Below, one piece after another: positions 1 through 5,309 of a DNA stretch of 6,504 nt. Source of the stretch: Clostridiales bacterium UBA1701 (GTDB lineage: Bacteria; Bacillota; Clostridia; Oscillospirales; Oscillospiraceae); contig DCJL01000026.1 in the NCBI GenBank assembly GCA_002320035.1, forward strand, positions 2,255-8,758, given 5' to 3'. The position numbers were made by a program, and so were the translations under genes. The notes below the pieces were generated by a model, which did no database searches, was not told the origin of the DNA, and saw only the letters and a list, made by a program, of their open reading frames with translations. Position 1 is the stretch's first letter. Each line of letters starts with the position of its first letter.

Positions 1-95
1 CCGTTGTTTTTCGCTTCGGCAAACGTTTTTTGACAGTCTCTTTCCTGTTAAATAAGCCCTTTTGGGCAGCCTGAATGAAGGACGCCGGGAGGGCG

Positions 96-113
96 GGCCC
101 GCACCGGCGGGCC
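96..113 (-). terminator. GC-rich hairpin after the methyltransferase gene
   Basis: A perfect 7-bp stem (GGCCCGC / GCGGGCC) with a four-base loop lies 4 bases past the methyltransferase stop codon. No T-run follows on the minus strand, so it is at best an imperfect terminator or an mRNA 3'-end stabiliser. The rest of bases 1-117 holds no gene that I can see. Confidence 0.3.
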
Positions 114-117
114 GCGT

Positions 118-888
118 TCATTTTCCGTCCACGGCCCAGTAGATCCAGGCCGTTTTTGTATTTACCGTATCCCTGAACAGGCCGTTTTCATCCGAAAGCA
201 TCCTTGCCGCCTGCTCTCCGCGCCGCAAAAGATCTTCCTCCGGCGCAATATCGCGCAGAAGATATTCTGCCGCCTCTCTCGGGCTGCGGTCATCACGCCA
301 CGAGTAAGGCTCATATTTTACAAGCGGAACATATCCGGCATCGGAAACCGCCCGGATAATTTCCGCCGCGCCGTTCTCCATTCCCTTGAACGGCCCCGGG
401 CTTTCCAGGCCGAGCGCGGCGTAAAACGCGTCCCGCTTTGCCTGCTCCCAGGAAATAAACTGCGTGACAAAGCACCAGCCGCGGCTGAGAGAGCTCATTT
501 TTATAACAGAACCGAGGTCGTGAATCGCCGGAGACATTGTGGATACGGCAAGGTCATAGTCTCCTTTCCCCAGCGCTTCTGCCGCCTTGTCCGTACTGAA
601 ATCCAACTGCATTGTGCGCCATGGACCGGAATATTTTCTCATATTGTTTTCTGCGTGACGCAGCATCTCAGAGGAAATATCCGTCAGCGTGACATCGCAT
701 CCCATGGATGCAAAATAAGTTCCGTACTTTCCGACGCCGCAGCCGATATCTACAACGCGGCTTCCCGGCCATATCATTTTGTTATCGGAGAGAAAAGAAA
801 TCAGCCGCTCGCTGTAATCGCTGCCGCCGCGCCGGAATGTCCGCTGATACGCTTCGGCAACGCTGTCCCACCTTTTTACCTCATCCAT
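118..888 (-). CDS. class I SAM-dependent methyltransferase
   Basis: A 256-residue cytosolic protein with a Rossmann-type methyltransferase core. Motif I is clear (VVDIGCGVG, residues 45-53). It is followed by an acidic residue at the end of strand beta-2 (Asp70 in TLTD) that normally binds the ribose of SAM, then LDF (95-97), and a post-motif strand YDLAVSTMSPAIHD (111-124). The N-terminal start KRWDSVAEAYQ (5-15) is typical of family members that methylate small molecules, and no RNA- or DNA-binding domain is visible. The substrate cannot be deduced. The ATG is preceded on the minus strand by AAGGAG at 8 bases spacing, which fixes the start. The gene appears to be transcribed alone: a candidate promoter lies upstream, and the preceding lipoprotein gene ends in a terminator-like hairpin. 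Length is normal for the family and the frame is intact. Confidence 0.9.
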   Translation of the reverse strand: MDEVKRWDSVAEAYQRTFRRGGSDYSERLISFLSDNKMIWPGSRVVDIGCGVGKYGTYFASMGCDVTLTDISSEMLRHAENNMRKYSGPWRTMQLDFSTDKAAEALGKGDYDLAVSTMSPAIHDLGSVIKMSSLSRGWCFVTQFISWEQAKRDAFYAALGLESPGPFKGMENGAAEIIRAVSDAGYVPLVKYEPYSWRDDRSPREAAEYLLRDIAPEEDLLRRGEQAARMLSDENGLFRDTVNTKTAWIYWAVDGK

Positions 889-919
889 ACCCCGGGCTCC
901 TTCTCTATGTTATGGGACA

Positions 920-948
920 AGGATAACAAATAGCCGCCGTCCCTGCAA
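920..948 (-). promoter_or_regulatory. candidate sigma-A promoter for the methyltransferase gene
   Basis: On the minus strand TTGCAG (943-948) and TATCCT (920-925) are separated by exactly 17 bases, each matching the housekeeping consensus at 4 of 6 positions. The leader would be about 25 bases and includes the AAGGAG ribosome site. Motif match only. Confidence 0.4.
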
Positions 949-989
949 GCCCCCAGGGGGGATATCCCGCGGAAATTGCCGCTGAAGCA

Positions 990-1052
990 AATAAAAATTT
1001 GTTTTAAAAGTTCCGGACAGGAACCTTGCGGCAGGAGAAGGGGTTCCTGCCC
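990..1052 (-). terminator. terminator of the lipoprotein gene
   Basis: Two bases past the TAG stop, the minus strand folds into an 11-bp stem (arms 1042-1052 and 1015-1025, one G-T wobble) with a 16-base loop. It is followed within a few bases by a T-rich stretch (CTTTTAAAAC and AATTTTTATTT). The T-run is not immediately adjacent, so efficiency is uncertain. Confidence 0.5.
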
Positions 1053-1054
1053 GC

Positions 1055-3265
1055 CTAACCGAATTGCTCCGAGACATAGATGCTTGCTCTGGATTGAATC
1101 GCTTTTGCCGCTTCCTCCCCAGTGACCTGCCCTCCATAGTATCGGCTGATCTCATCTCGCAGAATACGGATCAGACCTTCGTCGGTATCCACCAGTTTTG
1201 TCGTGCTGTAAACCTGCTGCCGAAGCTCCTCAGCGTTTTCCGCATTGAGATAACCGATCTGGAAGCGCTCGTCAAAATCGTCGGAGATGCGCGTGTCCAG
1301 CGCCCGCTCAAAGCTCTGCTTGAAAACCGGGATGCCCTGAGATAGCGATATTTCGTCCGCGCCTTCCATCAACATCCGCACAAAGCGCCATGCTCCAGCC
1401 TGTTTGCCGCTCGCTGCCATAATTCCGATGCGGGTGTTTTCGCCCATGGTGCCTCTCCAGGCGTTTGGGCTGCTGCCCAGCTTAAGATAATAGCTGCCCG
1501 TTCCCTGCGTTTCTGGGAAGCCAGCCACCACATAGTCGCCTTTCATCATGTATTTTTCCTGGTGCCCGGCGTTGGAGGCCAGGTCGTAACAGATGTTCAT
1601 CAGTTTCGGTTCTTCACTGTATTGACTTCCATTGGGAAGGGCTTTCAGCAGCTCCAGCCAATGAACGAAAGCCGGGCTGTCAAAGGAGCATGTGCCCACA
1701 TCGGGATCAATAAACTCCGCCGTGGCTGCCCAGCAGAAGAGTGTAGTGATGAGATCCCGGTCAAGGCTGTGCCATAAGGGGTCCATGTCCGGGTGCGCGG
1801 CAATCAGCGCCTCGATATTCTCCACCGTCCAGTTCTCCCTTCCCGGGAACAGCTCGGCATGCGTGGTCATCGTGAGGAGCGTAAACTTGTCTGTGTACTC
1901 GTATAGCCCGCCGCTCTTTGTCATAAGCGCAAAGAGCGGCTCGATAAAGTCCTCCCTGCTGATGGAATCATCTGCATCGATCATCGGAAGCATATCCGCC
2001 AGCAAGCCGGAATCCAACGCGTTATCCGGCAGCCGGCTCGTGTCCAACAGGTCAAGATCGGAGCGTGTGGCCAGCTCGATCAAGACGCGATCCCGCTCCT
2101 GCTCGTTGGCATAGGTGATGGGAACCACCTCGATCTTGTACTGCGGGTCGGTATTATTGAAGCGCACGATGGTGTCCAACAGTTCCATCGTTGCGGAGTA
2201 GGGCAAAGCGCCGCTGGCTTGCGCATCGGCGTACATCTCGCCGCCAGTATAGCCGAAGCAACCGAGGCGGAGCGGCTGTTTGACCGGGACTTGTCCCTTC
2301 TTCGCGCAGATCAGGCCCTTCAGCAGCAACATATCCTCCCCATCCGGGTAATATACATCCCCCAGGGAGTTTTCCAGACACACGCCTCCGTAGATGTCCC
2401 CGTAGCTCAGCGCCACATCCATCCACTGAAACATCGTTTCGCTCTCGCCGGTCATCGGATCGGCCACGCACAGCGAACGCTGCCATTTGCGCAGGAGGTG
2501 TCCGTTGTTGCTGCTGGCGTCACCTAAGCCTTCAATGTCCAAAGGCGTGCCAAAGCTCAGCGTCTCCGGGTCGAAGGGTGCATAGCCATCCTGTGTCCAG
2601 AGATAGAGCGTCTCCCCGACGCGGAAATGCCACAAGCTGCCGTTGGTGTGCAGGTTTGGCTCGGAGAGGACATTTGCGTTGGCGTCGATCACATAAAAGC
2701 GATCCATCGCGCCGAGCAGCGCCCGCCCGTCGTCAAGGCCAAGAATGCCCGAAAAAAACAGGCCGCTGCCCTCGGTGCTGCCCTCTCCCTCAAAGGGGAT
2801 GCGTACCGCCGTGCTCTCGCCGCTCGTAAGGTCAATATGCAGCACATAGTAACCAAGGTCGTCCCGCCAGCGTCCCTGATCCAGATCCTCCCGGCTTGGC
2901 CCCTCCTCCAGAAGCCCCCAGAGGCTGTGCCCCGCATAGCTCAAGCACCCCAACTGCGGATGATAGGCGTCCGCGATGGTAAAGTCAATGCGCTGCCACT
3001 CGCCGGACAGCGTGTCGTAGGAAGCGGCGACAAGCTGGTTTTCCGGCGTCATGCCGCTGAGATAGATGGCGTCGCCGTCAGTCTCCCAGCCTGTGGAACG
3101 CGCAAGCCAGTTGGGGAATGCGATGCGGGAAGGGATCCATCCTTCGGCGGTTTCGCCTGCTATCCCCGCTGCCTCGGCATCTTCTGTGTCGTTCTTTCTT
3201 CCGCAGGCGCACAGGGAGAAAAGCAAGGCCAGCAGCAGAATACTTGCACTTATTCTTCGTTTCAT
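1055..3265 (-). CDS. large lipoprotein with a C-terminal solute-binding-protein-like domain
   Basis: A 736-residue exported protein. The N-terminus has KRR, a hydrophobic stretch (9-18) and a lipobox LCAC with Cys21, so it should be lipid-anchored on the outer face of the membrane. Residues about 45-325 read as repeated beta strands with Gly/Asp turns and Trp/Tyr-rich blocks (IYLSGMTPEN, LYLWTQDGYAPFDPET), which suggests a beta-propeller-like sensor region. Residues about 331-736 resemble family 1 ABC solute-binding proteins: LDTIVRFNNTDPQYKIEVVP (363-382), a DLDLLDTSRLPD segment, and a late GIMAASGKQAGAWRFVRMLM block typical of the C-terminal lobe. No permease or ATPase gene is adjacent, so sensing is at least as likely as transport. 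It is divergent from the sigma/anti-sigma operon. The ATG is supported by a GGGGGT ribosome site 7-8 bases upstream. The ligand is unknown and the propeller assignment is tentative. Confidence 0.88.
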   Translation of the reverse strand: MKRRISASILLLALLFSLCACGRKNDTEDAEAAGIAGETAEGWIPSRIAFPNWLARSTGWETDGDAIYLSGMTPENQLVAASYDTLSGEWQRIDFTIADAYHPQLGCLSYAGHSLWGLLEEGPSREDLDQGRWRDDLGYYVLHIDLTSGESTAVRIPFEGEGSTEGSGLFFSGILGLDDGRALLGAMDRFYVIDANANVLSEPNLHTNGSLWHFRVGETLYLWTQDGYAPFDPETLSFGTPLDIEGLGDASSNNGHLLRKWQRSLCVADPMTGESETMFQWMDVALSYGDIYGGVCLENSLGDVYYPDGEDMLLLKGLICAKKGQVPVKQPLRLGCFGYTGGEMYADAQASGALPYSATMELLDTIVRFNNTDPQYKIEVVPITYANEQERDRVLIELATRSDLDLLDTSRLPDNALDSGLLADMLPMIDADDSISREDFIEPLFALMTKSGGLYEYTDKFTLLTMTTHAELFPGRENWTVENIEALIAAHPDMDPLWHSLDRDLITTLFCWAATAEFIDPDVGTCSFDSPAFVHWLELLKALPNGSQYSEEPKLMNICYDLASNAGHQEKYMMKGDYVVAGFPETQGTGSYYLKLGSSPNAWRGTMGENTRIGIMAASGKQAGAWRFVRMLMEGADEISLSQGIPVFKQSFERALDTRISDDFDERFQIGYLNAENAEELRQQVYSTTKLVDTDEGLIRILRDEISRYYGGQVTGEEAAKAIQSRASIYVSEQFG

Positions 3266-3274
3266 GTATCATAC

Positions 3275-3370
3275 CCCCGTTGTTTTGGTTTGATGTTTCA
3301 TCCATAAGAACACATGATTCTTAAAAAATGTCCCCGTTGTTGCAACATTTTTCTTTTTAATTGTGTTCTT
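3275..3370. repeat. direct and inverted repeats in the divergent control region
   Basis: The 151-base gap between the divergent genes carries two copies of CCCCGTTGTT (3275-3284 and 3332-3341, 57 bases apart; the first overlaps the lipoprotein ribosome site). It also carries a 9-bp inverted repeat AAGAACACA / TGTGTTCTT (3306-3314 and 3362-3370). The second direct-repeat copy runs into GTTGCAAC followed by a T-rich tract, which loosely resembles the AAC core plus T-run of ECF-sigma promoters. These could be regulator or sigma sites. Function is not shown. Confidence 0.45.
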
Positions 3371-3389
3371 GTATATGGAGAGTTGTCAA
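3360..3389 (-). promoter_or_regulatory. candidate promoter for the lipoprotein gene
   Basis: On the minus strand a perfect TTGACA (3384-3389) is followed after 18 bases by CACAAT (3360-3365), a 4/6 match to a -10 box. The resulting leader would be about 85-90 bases. The spacing is slightly long and the -10 is weak, so an ECF-type promoter closer to the gene is also possible. Confidence 0.35.
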
Positions 3390-3416
3390 AAACACACAGA
3401 GAAAGAGGAATCATAG

Positions 3417-3974
3417 ATGACAGAAGCGGTTTTGCTCTCGCGTATGAAAAAAGGCGACAGTCGGGCGCTGAATACGATCATGGCCCAGTACGGCCCCTAT
3501 GTGCAGACCATTGCGGCGAATATCACGATTCCGCCGCTCCAGCCGGAGGACGTGGAGGAAGTTTCCGCCGATGTGTTCCTTGCACTGTGGAACAATGCGG
3601 GCGCAGTCGAAGAAGGAAAGCTGAAAGCCTGGCTGGCCGCCGTAACGCGCAACACGGCTAAGAATAAGCTGCGTTCCAGCCATCTGGCCATGCCATTGGA
3701 GAATGATTATTTCATTCTCGATGTTCCCGATGTGGAGGACGAGCTGCTTGAGCAAGAGCTTCAGCGTGTTACCCGTGAGGCGGTAAATGCTCTCCCGGAG
3801 CCGGAGCACAGCATCTTTGTGCGGCACTATTTTCTTTACCAAAAGACCGCTGAGATCGCGGAGGCTATGGCGCTGAATGCCTCCACCGTGCGGTCAAAGC
3901 TCCTGCGGGGGCGGGAAAAACTGAAGGAGTATCTTTTGGAAAGGGGCTACGGCTGTGAAGATGGTTCTTGCTGA
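3417..3974 (+). CDS. ECF-type RNA polymerase sigma factor
   Basis: A 185-residue sigma-70 family protein of ECF size. Region 2 spans about residues 5-90, with the core-binding and -10 recognition helices in EDVEEVSADVFLALW (44-58) and KAWLAAVTRNTAKNKLR (70-86). After an acidic linker (102-115), region 4 spans about 122-175, with a helix-turn-helix in KTAEIAEAMALNASTVRSKL (143-162) followed by RGREKLKEYL. No sigma-1 or sigma-3 domain is present, as expected for ECF. The ATG has AGAGGA 7 bases upstream. Its last 20 bases overlap the following membrane-protein gene, the usual layout of a sigma/anti-sigma pair made in fixed proportion. Its promoter may lie in the repeat-bearing region upstream; a convincing housekeeping promoter is not visible, which would fit autoregulation. 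Target genes probably include the divergent lipoprotein, by inference. Confidence 0.93.
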   Translation: MTEAVLLSRMKKGDSRALNTIMAQYGPYVQTIAANITIPPLQPEDVEEVSADVFLALWNNAGAVEEGKLKAWLAAVTRNTAKNKLRSSHLAMPLENDYFILDVPDVEDELLEQELQRVTREAVNALPEPEHSIFVRHYFLYQKTAEIAEAMALNASTVRSKLLRGREKLKEYLLERGYGCEDGSC

Positions 3975-4752
3975 TCTGGCGGCTGAATGCTTTGACGAAA
4001 GCATTGCGCTGGGCGAATACGACGAAATGACCGCCCGCATCCAAAAGCGGGTGCTTTCGCAGGTCAAGGACGATCCGCGCCGGAGACGCTTTGCCCTGCG
4101 GCAGGCGCTGAGCATTGCGCTGATTGCCGCGGCGCTGGTCTCGCTCCTGACGGCGAGCGCATATGCGCTGGGGCTGTTCAGGCTGAACAAAAACCACATT
4201 CCGGAAGAAGGCATCGTCCACGGGGAATGGATTGAACGCGACAAAGAAGGCAACATCACCTATATTCAGAATATGGATTACACCGATACGAATCTGACTT
4301 TCACCTATGACTGCGGGGGAACGCCGCATTATGTTCAGTTCCAACCCAGATGGCTTCCAATGGAGGGCAAGGGGTGGACAGAGGACGGATGGTACAGCTA
4401 TTTTGGAAATGACGGAGATTCCGCCGAAGGCCAGATTCCCTATAAGATCGAATGCTTCTACGCGGTTCCCGGCTATCAGCTTGTGATGCTGTATGAGAGC
4501 GAGATTGTGGAGGAGACGACCGGGAACGGCTATGAGGTCACAAAGCTCATCAATCACAACCCCTATATGGGTGACGAAAATTATGTGCTGCTATTCAGCG
4601 CCGACCATGGCTACATGATCCGCGTTGGCGGCAGTCTCGACATGGAGACCATGGAAAAGATCGCAGAGAATCTGGAAGTGCGGATCACTGATGAAGAAGT
4701 GGAATACAACCCTGATTACAATATTGGCTGCCTCAACATAGGGCGAGGATAA
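3955..4752 (+). CDS. probable membrane anti-sigma factor
   Basis: A 265-residue predicted single-pass membrane protein. Residues 1-50 are cytoplasmic, acidic then basic (DDPRRRRFALRQ before the membrane, positive-inside). One transmembrane helix lies at about 51-74, and an extracellular domain of about 190 residues rich in Tyr, Asp and Glu follows. Its end, LLFSADHGYMIRVGGSLDME (about 213-232), resembles the DUF4367-type outer domains of Firmicutes anti-sigma proteins. There is no HxxxCxxC motif, so it is not a zinc-binding (ZAS) anti-sigma factor. The start is taken at GTG 3955 because AAAGGGG lies 8 bases before it; ATG 3961 is possible but is 14 bases from that site. It overlaps the sigma gene by 20 bases, implying translational coupling. 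The anti-sigma role is inferred from pairing and topology. Confidence 0.8.
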   Translation: MKMVLADLAAECFDESIALGEYDEMTARIQKRVLSQVKDDPRRRRFALRQALSIALIAAALVSLLTASAYALGLFRLNKNHIPEEGIVHGEWIERDKEGNITYIQNMDYTDTNLTFTYDCGGTPHYVQFQPRWLPMEGKGWTEDGWYSYFGNDGDSAEGQIPYKIECFYAVPGYQLVMLYESEIVEETTGNGYEVTKLINHNPYMGDENYVLLFSADHGYMIRVGGSLDMETMEKIAENLEVRITDEEVEYNPDYNIGCLNIGRG

Positions 4753-4759
4753 TCCATAA

Positions 4760-4787
4760 GCGGGAGCAACAATGCGCCCGCCTTTTT
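4760..4787 (+). terminator. terminator of the sigma/anti-sigma operon
   Basis: GCGGGAGCA and TGCGCCCGC form a 9-bp stem with one A-G mismatch around an ACAA loop, followed by CTTTTTC. It begins 7 bases after the anti-sigma stop codon, an excellent position for a Rho-independent terminator. Confidence 0.8.
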
Positions 4788-4792
4788 CATAC

Positions 4793-4817
4793 AATCCGTT
4801 TCACGGTGAAACGGATT
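4793..4817. repeat. 25-base perfect palindrome
   Basis: AATCCGTTTCAC is followed by one base and then its exact reverse complement GTGAAACGGATT. It lies 5 bases beyond the operon terminator. Neither strand has an adjacent T-run, so it is not a standard terminator. It could be a protein-binding site or a recombination or processing site. No homologous feature is recognised. Confidence 0.6.
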
Positions 4818-4825
4818 TGGGCAGC

Positions 4826-4861
4826 AAAAAGGGCCGTTTTCACGAAATGGAAAACGGCCCT
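4826..4861 (-). terminator. strong minus-strand terminator-like hairpin
   Basis: AGGGCCGTTTTC and GAAAACGGCCCT form a perfect 12-bp stem with an 8-base loop (4842-4849). On the minus strand it is followed directly by TTTTT (4826-4830). No minus-strand gene is visible in the 67 bases between this and the next hairpin (4929-4963), so it may be a back-up terminator for the tRNA-like locus, or it may have lost its gene. Confidence 0.6.
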
Positions 4862-4920
4862 GATAGGGAAGACGCTTAAATGGCTGTGCAACGTGCCAAG
4901 ATCCTCCCGATATGTAGTTT

Positions 4921-4963
4921 TATAAAAGGGAAAGGCTTGTTTTCGTAAGAAAAAAGCCTTTCC
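4921..4963 (-). terminator. hairpin downstream of the tRNA-Ala remnant
   Basis: A 15-bp stem with a single bulged base (GGAAAGGCTT-g-TTTTC paired with GAAAA-AAGCCTTTCC) is closed by a GTAA loop. On the minus strand it begins 10 bases after the encoded CCA of the tRNA-Ala remnant and is followed by C then TTTT. Its place and form fit the original terminator of that tRNA gene. Confidence 0.6.
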
Positions 4964-4973
4964 TCGTACCCTT

Positions 4974-5042
4974 TGGTGGAGATAAGCGGGATCTAACCGG
5001 GAGAGCGCTTGAATGCCATTCAAGCGCTCTCCCGGTTAGATC
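4974..5042 (-). pseudogene. tRNA-Ala(GGC) pseudogene, internally palindromised
   Basis: The minus strand carries two unmistakable blocks of a bacterial tRNA-Ala gene. Bases 5033-5008 read GGGA GAGC G followed by anticodon arm CTTGA-ATGGCAT-TCAAG, with anticodon GGC. Bases 4999-4974 read CGG, T-loop TTAGATC (normally TTCGATC), T-stem CCGCT, acceptor strand TATCTCC, discriminator A and CCA. What should lie between (variable loop and start of the T-stem) is replaced by CGCTCTCC, an inverted copy of the D-arm end. Where the 5' D-stem (GCTC) should be is GATCTAACC, an inverted copy of the T-loop region. A weakly acceptor-like GGGGTAT starts at 5055, which would make the locus 82 bases instead of about 76. 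D and T stems cannot form normally, so it cannot be a working tRNA. A terminator-like hairpin remains downstream. Confidence 0.82.
4990..5042. repeat. 53-base perfect palindrome (26+1+26)
   Basis: The left arm 4990-5015 (starting GATCTAACCGGGAGAG, ending TTGAATG) and the right arm 5017-5042 are exact reverse complements around the single base 5016. That base is the middle base of the GGC anticodon of the tRNA-Ala remnant. The innermost 8+1+8 bases are the natural symmetry of the anticodon arm; the outer 18 bases of each arm are not symmetric in a normal tRNA. It could extrude as a cruciform or fold as a very stable RNA hairpin. Confidence 0.97.
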
Positions 5043-5192
5043 GGTTACATACCCCTCTAAATCGGGCCAATAGAGCGTTCAATACGCGGGATACCCCACC
5101 AAAAAGCCGACAATCCATTGGCTTCCTTCTTGAAATTTATTATAACCGGGGCCAGACCGCATATCAAGCGCTAAAACAGAAATTTGAGTATT

Positions 5193-5221
5193 ACGCGCCC
5201 ACAGGACAAGAGGCGCGTTTT
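5193..5221 (+). terminator. first leader hairpin with T-run
   Basis: ACGCGCC and GGCGCGT pair perfectly (7 bp) around a 12-base loop, and TTTT follows from the last stem base. This is terminator- or attenuator-like on the plus strand, upstream of a ribosome-site-like GGAGG. Confidence 0.45.
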
Positions 5222-5260
5222 CATGTACCACAACTTGAAAGGAGGAGTCCCTTATCTGCT

Positions 5261-5284
5261 GCCAGCCATCGGGCTGGCTTTTTT
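5261..5284 (+). terminator. second leader hairpin: intrinsic terminator or attenuator
   Basis: GCCAGCC and GGCTGGC form a perfect 7-bp stem with an ATCG loop, followed immediately by six T residues. It sits 13 bases before the ribosome site (AAAAGGAGG) of the next reading frame, so it either ends upstream transcription or controls read-through into that gene. Confidence 0.65.
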
Positions 5285-5309
5285 CATTTCACGAAAAGGA
5301 GGCTTGACA

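Larger units (their letters stand above)
5043..5309 (+). other. intergenic leader region of the element remnant
   Basis: These 267 bases separate the palindrome from the TTG-started reading frame, and no supported gene lies in them. Two hairpins followed by T-runs occur in its second half (listed separately). CCACCAAA at 5096-5103 is an inverted match to the tRNA 3' end plus flank (TTTGGTGG, 4972-4979). GCGGGAT at 5086-5092 repeats 4986-4992. The stretch AACTTGAAAGGAGGAG (5230-5245) is a near-ideal ribosome site without a good start codon after it, which suggests a lost small gene or a translated leader. Confidence 0.5.

Noticed and set aside
2..31. Plus-strand terminator at the left edge (CGTTG, CAAACG, then six T)
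   Set aside because: The stem is short and needs a bulge, and the gene it would end is outside the window.
2627..3307. Long plus-strand open frame opposite the lipoprotein gene
   Set aside because: No ribosome site, no recognisable domain, and it mirrors the codon pattern of the well-supported lipoprotein gene on the other strand.
3865..4557. Long minus-strand open frame opposite the sigma/anti-sigma genes
   Set aside because: It is a shadow of two well-supported genes, with no ribosome site or domain.
5055..5074. A second tRNA on the plus strand ending at CCACCA 5096-5101
   Set aside because: The preceding bases do not form a 5-bp T-stem with a 7-base TTC loop or a matching acceptor, so only the CCACCA-like end is present.
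5184..5309. The frame upstream of TTG 5310 (hydrophobic LLPAIGLAFFI) as a membrane leader of the next protein
   Set aside because: It reads through a hairpin with six T residues and has no ribosome site at its ATG codons, while TTG 5310 has an excellent one. Kept only as a caveat.
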